Positions 1 to 8,705 of a stretch of 64,000 nt of DNA are shown here, piece after piece. Both the position numbers and the translations under genes were made by a program. The stretch comes from Aliamphritea ceti. GTDB taxonomy: Bacteria > Pseudomonadota > Gammaproteobacteria > Pseudomonadales > Balneatricaceae. Numbering within the stretch: the stretch's first letter is position 1; each line of letters starts with the position of its first letter. The stretch lies in assembly GCF_024347215.1 (NCBI RefSeq), contig NZ_AP025282.1:62001-126000 (forward strand), given 5' to 3'. Below the pieces are notes generated by a model. That model was not told the DNA's origin. It searched no databases and worked only from the letters and a program-made list of their open reading frames with translations.

Positions 1-643
1 TTGCAGCGATGAAAAATACTTCGTCATCTGCTTCGATGACGGTATCGCCTTTTGGAATGATAGGGCTACCCTGGCGAAAAATAGCTGCTACACGGGTATC
101 CACAGAAGGCATGTGAGTGCGCAGGAAAGATATTTCGTGGCCAACCAGTGGGCCACCGTAGTATGCCTTTACTGCTACTAGCTGGGCTTTGCCGTCAGCG
201 AAATCAAGCACCTGTAGTGCACCGGGGTGTTCGATAAGCCGCTTAATATGTTTGGTAACTAACTCTTCAGGGCTGATAAGAACATCAATAGGAATTGATT
301 TGTTGCAGAAAACTTCACGGTTATGTCGCAGGTAATCGTGTTCCCGGACCCGGGCAATTTTAGTCGGCGTATTGAACAGAGTGTGAGCAAACTGGCAGGC
401 GATCATATTCACTTCATCGCTGTTTGTTACAGCAATTAGCATATCAGCATCTTGTGCACCGGCCTGTTCAAGTACGCCAGGGTGAGACGCCTTACCTTCG
501 GTGGTCCGGATGTCGATACGGTCCTGTAACTCACGTAAACGGCCAATGTCAGTATCAACAATGGTAATATCGTTTGCTTCGTTGGCCAGGTTTTCCGCTA
601 AGGTTCCGCCTACCTGCCCTGCTCCGAGAATGATGATCTTCAT
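1..643 (-). CDS. trkA: Trk potassium uptake regulatory protein TrkA (3' end outside window)
   Basis: Translation of the minus strand from ATG at 643 gives 214 residues that run off the window start, about half of the usual ~458-residue TrkA. The N-terminus MKIIILGAGQVGGTLAENL is the Rossmann NAD-binding motif of an RCK domain, followed by the conserved VTNSDEVNMIACQ stretch and, from about residue 135, the start of an RCK_C domain. TrkA is the cytoplasmic NAD(H)-binding subunit that gates the TrkH/TrkG potassium channel. It lies directly downstream of rsmB on the same strand with a 28-base gap, the order known in Pseudomonas. Identity is secure; only truncation by the window edge limits the call. 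Confidence 0.96.
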   Translation of the reverse strand, partial: MKIIILGAGQVGGTLAENLANEANDITIVDTDIGRLRELQDRIDIRTTEGKASHPGVLEQAGAQDADMLIAVTNSDEVNMIACQFAHTLFNTPTKIARVREHDYLRHNREVFCNKSIPIDVLISPEELVTKHIKRLIEHPGALQVLDFADGKAQLVAVKAYYGGPLVGHEISFLRTHMPSVDTRVAAIFRQGSPIIPKGDTVIEADDEVFFIAA

Positions 644-671
644 TTCTCACTGCTACCTTTATGCTGAATAG

Positions 672-1988
672 TCACTCGCCGCCGTTATCGGGGCTTTCTG
701 CTTTGCTCAGTAGTGCGTAATAGAAACCATCGTGACCGTCCGGTTGCGGAAACAGTTGGCGGCCGAAAGGTCTTGCCTGGCCCCAGCTGGCTTCTATATC
801 GTGGTGTACTGCGTCTTCTTGCTGCTTTAGAAAGCGTTCAACTACCCGTTCGTTTTCCTGGGGGAATATGGAGCAGGTTGCGTAAACAAGCTTGCCGCCG
901 GGTTGTAACATCTGCCAGCCATTTTTCAGGATGGCCAGTTGGATATCGGCCAGAGGCTTTAAATCTTCATTGCGGCGCAGGCCTTTAATGTCCGGGTGAC
1001 GGCGAATAACGCCACTGGCAGAACAGGGAGCATCAATCAGAATCCGATCAAATAACTGACCATCCCACCAATCCTGCGAAGCAGCGTCAGAAACGATGAC
1101 TTCAGCGTCGAGTTGCAGGCGTTGGAGGTTTTCTTCAATGCGGACAGCACGTTTAGCTTCAAGCTCTACGCCAATTGCTGCGCTCAGACCTGGTTCTTGC
1201 TCGACAATGTGACAGAGTTTTCCGCCAGGTGCTGCGCAGGTGTCCAGAACGCGCTGACCTGGCTGTAAATCCAGTAATTCTGCGCTGAGTTGAGCGGCTT
1301 CGTCCTGCACGCTGGCAAGGCCTTCATCAAAACCAGGGAGCAAATCAACGTCGCATGCTTCATCCAGCTGAATAGCTTGTGGAGAATGCTCTCCGGCAAA
1401 AGCGTCTATGTCGGCTTCGTCGAGCCAGTCAAGATATTGATCCCGGGTACAGCGCTGCTGATTAATCCGTAGCGTCATAGGCGGTTGCTGGTTATTCTGC
1501 TCGAGAATATATTCCCAGTGATTTGGCCAGTTATGACGTAACTTGTCGATTATCCAGGTCGGGTGATTGAAGCGAAACTCAGGCTCGTTTTCCAGGTTTG
1601 AAAAGATACTTTCCTGTTCGCGCTGCAAGCGACGGAGAACGCCGTTTAGTAGGCCTTTCGCCCATGGTTTATTTAGCTGGACGCATGCTTCAACGGTTTC
1701 ACCAATACTGGCATGAGGTGGTATTCGCATTTCAAGTAGCTGATACATGCCTAGCATCAACAGCGCCTGAAGATCCTGTTCCTGCTGCTTAAAAGGTTTC
1801 TTAAGCATATGGTTAGTGAGCGCCTGCAAACGTGGAAGGTTGCGTAGTGTACCATAGCAAAGCTGTTGGAGAAGCCCTCTGTCCCGTTCTGCCACTCTGT
1901 TGAGGCCTTTGCTCAACTCGGTATTCAGCGATGCTTTCTGTAGCAAAATAGGTGTCAGAGTCTGAGCGGCAATAGCGCGACTGTTCAT
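672..1988 (-). CDS. rsmB: 16S rRNA m5C967 methyltransferase RsmB
   Basis: A 438-residue protein, the normal family length. The N-terminal ~140 residues are the NusB-like RNA-binding domain (LLQQLCYGTLRNLPRLQAL). The C-terminal part is the SAM-dependent Rossmann methyltransferase with motif DTCAAPGGK for SAM binding. The two cysteines of RNA m5C methyltransferases are present: DAPCSASGV (motif IV) and YATCSIFPQEN (motif VI, nucleophile). It methylates C967 of 16S rRNA. The gene lies between fmt (9-base gap upstream) and trkA, so fmt-rsmB-trkA is probably one transcript. Nothing is abnormal. Confidence 0.97.
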   Translation of the reverse strand: MNSRAIAAQTLTPILLQKASLNTELSKGLNRVAERDRGLLQQLCYGTLRNLPRLQALTNHMLKKPFKQQEQDLQALLMLGMYQLLEMRIPPHASIGETVEACVQLNKPWAKGLLNGVLRRLQREQESIFSNLENEPEFRFNHPTWIIDKLRHNWPNHWEYILEQNNQQPPMTLRINQQRCTRDQYLDWLDEADIDAFAGEHSPQAIQLDEACDVDLLPGFDEGLASVQDEAAQLSAELLDLQPGQRVLDTCAAPGGKLCHIVEQEPGLSAAIGVELEAKRAVRIEENLQRLQLDAEVIVSDAASQDWWDGQLFDRILIDAPCSASGVIRRHPDIKGLRRNEDLKPLADIQLAILKNGWQMLQPGGKLVYATCSIFPQENERVVERFLKQQEDAVHHDIEASWGQARPFGRQLFPQPDGHDGFYYALLSKAESPDNGGE

Positions 1989-1997
1989 ATATTTGGT

Positions 1998-2954
1998 TTA
2001 TCCCAGCTGCATGCCGTCGGCGAATAAATCACGTTTAGAGTTGAGTACAGCAGACGTTGGCATAGCTTTACTGCCTGGCAGTTGAATATGCAATAAGCTA
2101 AGTACACCTTCACCACAGGCGATGTGAATAGCCTTTTTATCTGTACTGACGACTGATCCGGCGGCAGCGTTAGTTGTCTGATCGCTTACTTCAGCTTGCC
2201 ATATGCGCATGGTTTCGCCGTTCAGCTGAGTATAGGCAACTGGCCAGGGGGATAAGCCGCAAATTTGTCTGGCAATTCTTGTAGCGCTTTGTTGCCAGTC
2301 GATAGAGCCTTCGGCCTTTTCAAGCTTGTGAGCATAATTTGCTTGCTCGTTGTCCTGAGGCTCAGCTATAAGGCTGCTGTCTGCCAGTCCTGGAAGGCTT
2401 TTTAGCAGAGCTTCAGCGCCAATGACTGCCAGCTTGTCATGCAGTTCACCGCTGGATTCACAGGGGTTAATTGCGCAGCTGCTTTTTAACAGCATACCTC
2501 CGGTATCCAGGCCTTCGTCCATCTGCATGATTGTGACGCCTGTTTCAGTATCCCCTGCTAATACCGCGCGATGTATCGGCGCAGCGCCACGCCAGCGTGG
2601 AAGCAGTGAAGCATGAACATTAATGCAGCCAAGACGAGGTGCTTCCAGTACGACTTTGGGAAGTAAAATGCCGTAGGCAACGACGACCATCAGGTCGGCC
2701 TGCAGGTTTTGCAGAATATCCAGCGCGCCTTCTTCTTTAAAGTTCAGGGGCTGAAACACATCTAACTGATTATCCAGGGCGACTTGCTTTACCGGGCTGG
2801 GCTTGAGTTTGCGCCCCCGCCCTGCCGGTCGGTCAGGCTGGGTGTAAACGCCAATAACGTTATGACCGGCATTTATCAGAGCCTGTAAATTAGTGGCGGC
2901 AAAGTCCGGGGTTCCGGCGAAAACTATCCGCAATCCCTTGGCTGAGTCAGACAT
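1998..2954 (-). CDS. fmt: Methionyl-tRNA formyltransferase
   Basis: A 318-residue protein of family length. It begins with the formyltransferase Rossmann motif VFAGTPDFAATNLQAL and carries the catalytic block NVHASLLPRWRGAAPIHRA (Asn and His), then MQMDEGLDTG with the catalytic Asp. The C-terminal ~110 residues match the OB-fold tRNA-binding domain. It formylates Met-tRNA(fMet) with 10-formyl-THF for translation initiation. It follows def with a 9-base gap (def-fmt coupling is the rule in bacteria, since deformylase removes the group Fmt adds). Confidence 0.97.
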   Translation of the reverse strand: MSDSAKGLRIVFAGTPDFAATNLQALINAGHNVIGVYTQPDRPAGRGRKLKPSPVKQVALDNQLDVFQPLNFKEEGALDILQNLQADLMVVVAYGILLPKVVLEAPRLGCINVHASLLPRWRGAAPIHRAVLAGDTETGVTIMQMDEGLDTGGMLLKSSCAINPCESSGELHDKLAVIGAEALLKSLPGLADSSLIAEPQDNEQANYAHKLEKAEGSIDWQQSATRIARQICGLSPWPVAYTQLNGETMRIWQAEVSDQTTNAAAGSVVSTDKKAIHIACGEGVLSLLHIQLPGSKAMPTSAVLNSKRDLFADGMQLG

Positions 2955-2963
2955 GAGCGTCCC

Positions 2964-3470
2964 TTATACGTGTTGGCGGTGAGCTTTTTCCAGCTTACTG
3001 CGAATACGGTTGCGTTTCAGCGGAGACAGGTAGTCAACAAAAAGCTTGCCATCCAGATGATCAATTTCATGCTGAATGCATACAGCCAGCAGCTCATCGG
3101 CTTCCATTGTGTATTCTTCACCATGCTCATTATGGGCGGTCAAACGGACTTTGTTAGGCCGCACGACGTTTTCATAGAAGCCCGGCACAGAAAGGCAGCC
3201 TTCCTGCATTTTGTCGGTTTCTGTGGTCAGAGGCTCAACAACAGGGTTAATAATCACCATTGGCTCGTTCTTCTCTTCGGATAGATCGATAGTGATGATA
3301 CGCTGATGAACATTCACCTGAGTCGCTGCCAGACCAATGCCTGGTGCGTCGTACATAGTTTCAAACATATCTTTGACCAGTTGGCGTAACTCGTCATTGA
3401 ATTCGGTAACTGGCTCCGCAAGGGTGCGAAGGCGTGGATCTGGAAACTCAAGAATAGGTAATAGGGCCAT
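2964..3470 (-). CDS. def: Peptide deformylase
   Basis: Starting at ATG 3470 the protein is 168 residues and begins MALLPILEFPDPRLRT, the canonical PDF start. The reading frame stays open upstream to 3656, but that extra part is unlike PDF and is not used. All three metal and catalytic motifs are present: PGIGLAATQ (motif 1), EGCLSVPG (motif 2, Cys ligand) and QHEIDHLDG (motif 3, two His ligands and catalytic Glu). The enzyme removes the formyl group from nascent proteins. It is the first gene of the minus-strand run def-fmt-rsmB-trkA and is divergent from the LysM gene; the ~200-base gap between them must hold both promoters. Confidence 0.97.
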   Translation of the reverse strand: MALLPILEFPDPRLRTLAEPVTEFNDELRQLVKDMFETMYDAPGIGLAATQVNVHQRIITIDLSEEKNEPMVIINPVVEPLTTETDKMQEGCLSVPGFYENVVRPNKVRLTAHNEHGEEYTMEADELLAVCIQHEIDHLDGKLFVDYLSPLKRNRIRSKLEKAHRQHV

Positions 3471-3667
3471 GACTGCTACTGTAAAGAAATGGTTGAAAAA
3501 CGCGCGCTTAATCGCAAGAATCAATATTATACTGATATCGATACGCAATGCATTGTCGATACTATGCTCTGAGTGACTAAAATCTATTAATTCAGCAGCG
3601 TCTGACGTGTTTTTACATGTTTTTGACGGTTTATTGGAGCAGCTGCTGTAAAACAAGGAATCAAAGG

Positions 3668-4711
3668 ATGCGCCGATTCATCAGTGGTTTGCTTTGTTTG
3701 TGTCTGGCCGGATGGTTGATTACGACGCCTGCAATGGCCACAGCTAAAGGCGATATACTCGCTCTGAAGAAAGATTATCCGAAAGAATATGTGGTCGTGA
3801 AGGGTGATACTCTTTGGGATATTTCGGCCCTGTTTCTTCAATCTCCGTGGAAATGGCCTGAACTGTGGGGCAATAACCCGCAGATCGATAATCCACATTT
3901 GATTTATCCGGGAGACCGGCTGACGCTGATGTGGGTTAATGGTAAGCCTCGTCTGCAACTCAATAAGGGTGTTCGTAAGCTTAGCCCTAAAGCTAAAGTC
4001 AGCTTGCTGGACGATGCTATACCGGCTATTCATCTCAAAGATATCAGCAGTTTCCTAAGTGATAATCTGGTGAAAAGCTCCGATACTCTGCTGCAAGCGC
4101 CTTATATTCTTGGTAGTACCAATAACCGTTTAATTGCCGGAGCCGGTGATCGGGTCTATGCCCGGGGTGAATTGGTTGAAGATTATCATTATCAGAATAT
4201 TTATCGTCCGGCCCGTGAATACGTTGACCCTGAAACGCAGGAATCACTGGGTTTTGAACTGATGAAAGTAGGTGAAGCAACTGTCTCGTCCCAGAAAGAA
4301 GATATTATTTCGCTGGATCTGAACAAAACCCAGGAAGAAATCTCCAGTTTGGACCGGGTATTTCCAAGCGAAGATGAGCGGGTAACCTCAACTTATTATC
4401 CGAGTGAGCCGGAAGGTTCGATCAACGGGCAGATTTTATCTGTGGTACGGGGTGTTAAACAGGCGGGCCAGTATGATGTGGTGGCTATTAATAAAGGCAC
4501 CCGTGAAGGCCTGGATACCGGTCATGTGTTATCTATATTTACAGCAGGCGAAGTGCTTAAAGATCCAATCACTAAAAAGCTGGTGAATTTACCATCTGAG
4601 CAGTCAGGTCTGATGATGGTTTTCAGGGCGTATGAAAAAGTTAGCTATTGCCTGATACTTAAAGCAACAAATGTAATTGCTGTGGGAGACGAGATACGTA
4701 ATCCCGTGTAA
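3668..4711 (+). CDS. Secreted LysM-domain protein
   Basis: A 347-residue protein from ATG 3668, chosen because AAGGA lies nine bases upstream and a signal peptide follows at once (MRRFISGLLCLCLAGWL, cleavage probably after ATA near residue 25). A LysM module spans about residues 40-95 (VVVKGDTLWDISALFL, then NPHLIYPGDRLTL). The rest is a mostly beta region without a recognised catalytic motif. The family sits upstream of dprA in many gammaproteobacteria (PA0020-like in Pseudomonas). It probably binds peptidoglycan in the periplasm; the exact role is not known from sequence. Confidence 0.88.
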   Translation: MRRFISGLLCLCLAGWLITTPAMATAKGDILALKKDYPKEYVVVKGDTLWDISALFLQSPWKWPELWGNNPQIDNPHLIYPGDRLTLMWVNGKPRLQLNKGVRKLSPKAKVSLLDDAIPAIHLKDISSFLSDNLVKSSDTLLQAPYILGSTNNRLIAGAGDRVYARGELVEDYHYQNIYRPAREYVDPETQESLGFELMKVGEATVSSQKEDIISLDLNKTQEEISSLDRVFPSEDERVTSTYYPSEPEGSINGQILSVVRGVKQAGQYDVVAINKGTREGLDTGHVLSIFTAGEVLKDPITKKLVNLPSEQSGLMMVFRAYEKVSYCLILKATNVIAVGDEIRNPV

Positions 4712-4761
4712 GACAATTTTTATCTATCAGGCTGAATGCCTCCTAAGGACAGGAAATCTTC

Positions 4762-5889
4762 ATGAATCAGTCACAATCTGATGGCATTGCATTTACGCTT
4801 ATACCGGGACTTGGTCGGCGTAAGTGCCACGCCCTTTTGAAGCAGTTCAGTTCTGTTTCCCGGATATTTGGGTTATCAGAGCAGACGCTAAAAGATTTGG
4901 GGTTAAGCAGCGCTGTTCGTCAGGCAATCGTTGCTTATCGCCAGGGTGTGTTTGCCAGCGAGTACCTGCAACGGGTAAATGACTGGTTATTCGACCCTGA
5001 ACATCATCTGATTCTCTGGGAAGATGATGACTATCCTGCTTTGCTACGTAATATCCCTGATCCCCCTCTGATTCTTTATGTCCGCGGTAACCTTGATTGT
5101 TTGTATCAACCGCAACTTGCCATTGTCGGTAGTCGTAATGCCAGTCAGGGTGGTTTGCGGAACACGCAGCGTTTTGCCCGGGCTCTGAGTAACGCCGGAT
5201 TTGTTATAACCAGCGGTATGGCATTGGGAGTGGATGGCGCAGCGCATCAGGCTGCGGTGGATAATCAGCGTCCGACGATTGCTGTTTTAGGTTGTGGTGT
5301 TGATGTAGTGTACCCGCGAAGACATGCTGGGCTGGCGGAGCAGATCTTATTGCATCATGGGGTGCTGGTTGCTGAATTTCCTTTAGGCACTGTGCCGCTT
5401 AGTTATAATTTTCCACAACGTAACCGTATTATCAGTGGCTTGTCTGCCGGCGTTCTGGTGGTTGAGGCTGCATTGCGAAGCGGTTCACTGATCACGGCCC
5501 GACAAGCGCTTGAACAGGGACGTGAGGTGTTTGCCTTACCCAGTACGTTGAATAATCCTCAGGGGCATGGTTGCCATGCGTTGATTCGTGAAGGCGCAAC
5601 ACTGGTTGAAACGACTGCGCATATTATTGAGCCTCTGAGCAGTTTACTTGGATGCTACGTACCTGCTGACGCTAATGATGATCAGTTGGAAAAAAGCAGA
5701 ACCGAAGTAGTCAGTCATCTGGATGAAGAGTTGCAGCAATTGTTGTTATTGATTGGCTATGAAGTGACATCGCTGGATTTTTTGATTGAGCAGTCTGGTT
5801 TAGCTGCCGCGGAGATTATGGCAAAACTGGTAGGGTTGGAGCTGCAGGGGCTGATTGAGAATCGGCCTGATGGTTATTTGAGACTGTAA
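4762..5889 (+). CDS. dprA: DNA processing protein DprA
   Basis: A 375-residue protein. The central Rossmann-like DprA/Smf domain shows IVGSRNASQGG, SGMALGVDGAAHQAA and NFPQRNRIISGLS, followed by SGSLITARQALEQGREVFALP in two adjacent blocks. The N-terminal ~70 residues are SAM/HhH-like and the C-terminal ~65 residues are the winged-helix domain. DprA protects incoming single-stranded DNA and loads RecA during natural transformation. It starts about 50 bases after the LysM gene with AAGGACAGG upstream of the ATG. Its presence alone does not prove competence. Confidence 0.96.
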   Translation: MNQSQSDGIAFTLIPGLGRRKCHALLKQFSSVSRIFGLSEQTLKDLGLSSAVRQAIVAYRQGVFASEYLQRVNDWLFDPEHHLILWEDDDYPALLRNIPDPPLILYVRGNLDCLYQPQLAIVGSRNASQGGLRNTQRFARALSNAGFVITSGMALGVDGAAHQAAVDNQRPTIAVLGCGVDVVYPRRHAGLAEQILLHHGVLVAEFPLGTVPLSYNFPQRNRIISGLSAGVLVVEAALRSGSLITARQALEQGREVFALPSTLNNPQGHGCHALIREGATLVETTAHIIEPLSSLLGCYVPADANDDQLEKSRTEVVSHLDEELQQLLLLIGYEVTSLDFLIEQSGLAAAEIMAKLVGLELQGLIENRPDGYLRL

Positions 5890-6122
5890 GTCGCCATGTG
5901 AAGGTCGCCCGTTAGCCGCTTGTCTAAATGGTTTTGATTGAAAAATGACTGTAATTGGAGTAAGTTTTTGCGTTTTAGCCCGTATTAAACAGAGCATAGT
6001 TTTTTCAGTCAGATGTATACCTGATTGCATAAAAGCTGCTTGAATATTTGTTGGCTAAATAAATGCTTAGAAAGCAATTTATCCTTACTATTAACGAAAT
6101 CTGATTCTGGGCAATTCTATTT

Positions 6123-6680
6123 ATGCAGTACTGGCATTTACGTCAGGCAGCCCGGGCGATGCACCATGGCGGTGTCATTGCCTATCCAACTGAAGCCGTC
6201 TGGGGGCTGGGTTGCGATCCGTATAATCTGACAGCTGTTCAACATCTTCTTGCTATGAAACGTCGGCCAATGCATAAAGGTCTGATTCTTGTGGCGTCTG
6301 ATACCCAGCAAATCGAAGTCTTACTGGCTAGTCTAACTGATACCCAGCGGGAAAAAGTACTGGCTACCTGGCCTGGCCCTGTTACCTGGGTTTTACCTGA
6401 TCCGGCGGGTGTGATTCCTTCGTGGATCAAAGGTGATCATTCTTCTGTGGCTGTGAGAGTGAGTGCTCACTTAGGTGTAAAAGCGCTTTGTGAGACCTTT
6501 GGTTCATTTGTCGTTTCTACATCGGCAAATTATGCTAGCCAAGAGCCTGCAAGGGATAAGTTGAAAGTGAACATTAACTTCAAGTGTGAATTGGCATATG
6601 TGCTGCCAGGCGAGTTAGGCAGTATGGCACAGCCTACCCAGATTCGCAGCCTTGAAACTGATATGTTGTTACGCCGCTGA
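6123..6680 (+). CDS. tsaC: Threonylcarbamoyl-AMP synthase (YrdC/TsaC)
   Basis: A 185-residue single-domain YrdC protein. It shows AYPTEAVWGLGCDPYN (substrate entry), KRRPMHKGLILVA (ATP and carbonate contacts) and VVSTSANYAS near the C-terminus. This length indicates the short TsaC type rather than the longer TsaC2/Sua5 type. It makes L-threonylcarbamoyl-AMP for t6A37 of ANN-decoding tRNAs. The ATG has no clear Shine-Dalgarno sequence. It lies between dprA and hemF, the same order as in Pseudomonas. Confidence 0.95.
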   Translation: MQYWHLRQAARAMHHGGVIAYPTEAVWGLGCDPYNLTAVQHLLAMKRRPMHKGLILVASDTQQIEVLLASLTDTQREKVLATWPGPVTWVLPDPAGVIPSWIKGDHSSVAVRVSAHLGVKALCETFGSFVVSTSANYASQEPARDKLKVNINFKCELAYVLPGELGSMAQPTQIRSLETDMLLRR

Positions 6681-6760
6681 CTTGAGTTGCTAAAGCGCAA
6701 ACAACTGTACCCCGCCCCTGCTGTTTTATTTCTGGTGGCAATCTAAAGAGGAAGCAATTT

Positions 6761-7675
6761 ATGTCTGCGGTCGATATACCAGCCGTTAAAGAATACTTAC
6801 TGGACTTGCAGAATCGCATTTGTGCGGCGCTGGAAGTTGCTGACGGCACTGCCAGTTTTCGTGAAGACAGCTGGGACCGTGAAGGTGGCGGCGGAGGTCG
6901 TACCCGGGTGATGGAGTCCGGGGCAGTAATTGAAAAAGGTGGTGTGAATTTTTCACATGTGTTTGGTGATAAGTTACCTGGTTCAGCCACCGCGCATCGT
7001 CCTGAATTAGCGGGGCGTACTTTTCAGGCAATGGGTGTATCTCTGGTGATTCATCCGCATAACCCTTATGTACCTACTTCACATGCGAATGTACGTTTTT
7101 TCGTTGCTGAAAAAGAAGGCGAAGAGCCTGTTTGGTGGTTTGGTGGTGGTTTTGACCTGACGCCTTACTATGGCAATAAAGAAGACTGCCGCGCCTGGCA
7201 CCAGGCCGCGAAAGATGCCTGTGACCCATTTGGCGATGATGTGTATGCACGCTATAAAAAATGGTGTGATGAATACTTCCATCTGAAACACCGTGATGAG
7301 CCACGGGGTGTAGGCGGTCTGTTCTTTGATGATCTTAATGAGTTAGGTTTCGAGCAGAGCTTTGCGCTGATGCAATCTATAGGTGATGCGTTTGCGCCAG
7401 CTTACTGTCCTATTGTTGAGCAGCGTAAAGATACGCCATACGGAGAACGTCAGCGTGATTTCCAGCTGCACCGTCGGGGGCGTTATGTTGAATTTAATCT
7501 GGTATTTGACCGCGGCACCCTGTTTGGCTTGCAGTCCGGTGGTCGTACGGAATCTATTTTGATGTCTTTACCGCCTGAAGTGCGCTGGGGCTATGACTGG
7601 AAACCTGAACCTGGTACTGAAGAATCTGAGTTATATGATGTTTATCTGAAGCCAACCGAATGGCTGGAGGCGTAA
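6761..7675 (+). CDS. hemF: Oxygen-dependent coproporphyrinogen III oxidase
   Basis: A 304-residue protein of family length with a good AAGAGGAAG ribosome site. HemF signatures are present: SWDREGGGGGRTRVM, the active-site His region NPYVPTSHANVRFF, GLFFDDLN and GLQSGGRTESILMSLPP. It oxidatively decarboxylates coproporphyrinogen III to protoporphyrinogen IX using O2, so the host makes haem aerobically. It is followed after one base by aroE, which indicates co-transcription. Confidence 0.97.
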   Translation: MSAVDIPAVKEYLLDLQNRICAALEVADGTASFREDSWDREGGGGGRTRVMESGAVIEKGGVNFSHVFGDKLPGSATAHRPELAGRTFQAMGVSLVIHPHNPYVPTSHANVRFFVAEKEGEEPVWWFGGGFDLTPYYGNKEDCRAWHQAAKDACDPFGDDVYARYKKWCDEYFHLKHRDEPRGVGGLFFDDLNELGFEQSFALMQSIGDAFAPAYCPIVEQRKDTPYGERQRDFQLHRRGRYVEFNLVFDRGTLFGLQSGGRTESILMSLPPEVRWGYDWKPEPGTEESELYDVYLKPTEWLEA

Positions 7676-7676
7676 T

Positions 7677-8504
7677 ATGACTGTGCGCTATGCCGTATTT
7701 GGCAACCCAATCAAACATTCAAAATCCCCCCTGATACATACTGCTTTTGCCCGGCAGACTGATCAGGCGCTGCGCTATGATGCCATGCTGATTCCTGAAG
7801 ATGGTTTTGCTGCAGGTGTCAGCAGTTTTCTGGATGATCAGGGACGTGGGCTGAATGTTACTATTCCTTTCAAAGAAGAAGCTTGGACATTAGCTGAACA
7901 GCGCAGTGCGAGAGCCGAGCTGGCGGGTGCCGTAAATACCTTATATCGCAACCATGAAGGTCAGCTGTGCGGCGATAATACTGACGGTGTAGGCCTGGTA
8001 ACAGATATTGTTGCGAATTACGGTGGTCGGATTGAAGGCGCTGATGTTCTGATTCTGGGAGCTGGCGGTGCAGTCCGTGGTGTACTGGAACCTATTCTGG
8101 CAGCAAAACCAAAGCGTGTTGTTATTGCTAACCGCACTTTGTCACGGGCGGAAACCTTACGGGGTATTTTTGCTGATTACGGTGATGTCAGTGCGGTCAG
8201 TTTTGAGCAGCTGCAAGGCGAGCAGTTTGATCTGGTCATTAATGGCACGGCTGCCAGCTTGCAGGGCGAAGTACCGCCTCTGCCGGACGATCTGCTGAAG
8301 CCTAAGGCCTGGTGCTACGACATGATGTATAGCGCGGAACCAACAGCATTTAACTTATGGGCTGAAGCCCATGGTGCTGAAAAAGTTATTGATGGTTTGG
8401 GTATGTTGGTTGAGCAGGCTGCCGAATCATTTTTTATCTGGCGCGGTGTACGTCCTGCAACCGGTGAAGTTATTCAGGAACTGCGTCGCCAGCTGAATGC
8501 CTGA
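7677..8504 (+). CDS. aroE: Shikimate dehydrogenase (NADP+)
   Basis: A 275-residue protein. Substrate-binding motif GNPIKHSKSP is near the N-terminus, followed by the catalytic Lys in TIPFKEEAW and the Asp in DNTDGVGLVTDI. The NADP-binding Rossmann motif is GAGGAVRGV, then IANRTLSRAE; the Arg after Asn favours NADP. It reduces 3-dehydroshikimate in the aromatic amino acid pathway. The hemF stop and this ATG are one base apart. A hairpin at 8514-8555 follows. Confidence 0.97.
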   Translation: MTVRYAVFGNPIKHSKSPLIHTAFARQTDQALRYDAMLIPEDGFAAGVSSFLDDQGRGLNVTIPFKEEAWTLAEQRSARAELAGAVNTLYRNHEGQLCGDNTDGVGLVTDIVANYGGRIEGADVLILGAGGAVRGVLEPILAAKPKRVVIANRTLSRAETLRGIFADYGDVSAVSFEQLQGEQFDLVINGTAASLQGEVPPLPDDLLKPKAWCYDMMYSAEPTAFNLWAEAHGAEKVIDGLGMLVEQAAESFFIWRGVRPATGEVIQELRRQLNA

Positions 8505-8513
8505 AGCCCTTTC

Positions 8514-8555
8514 ATACCGGGTTCTGCATCACTTTCTGCGAGCAGAGTCCGGTAT
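8514..8555 (+). terminator. Hairpin after aroE, possible terminator
   Basis: ATACCGG at 8514-8520 pairs with CCGGTAT at 8549-8555, and TCTGC/GCAGA inside extends the stem. Only a weak T-rich stretch follows, so this may be a partial terminator or an mRNA-end stabiliser for the hemF-aroE transcript. Confidence 0.4.
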
Positions 8556-8705
8556 CTTACTTGTGCGGTTTTATCTATCCGTTTCTCCGATTTCAATTTC
8601 TGATTCAATAGCTTAGCGGTACATATAATGTGCAGCTGTAAACTTGCGTGAGAATTTTTGCAGGGTTATAAAGAGGTTATCCCGAATATCCGCAGGGGCC
8701 TTAAC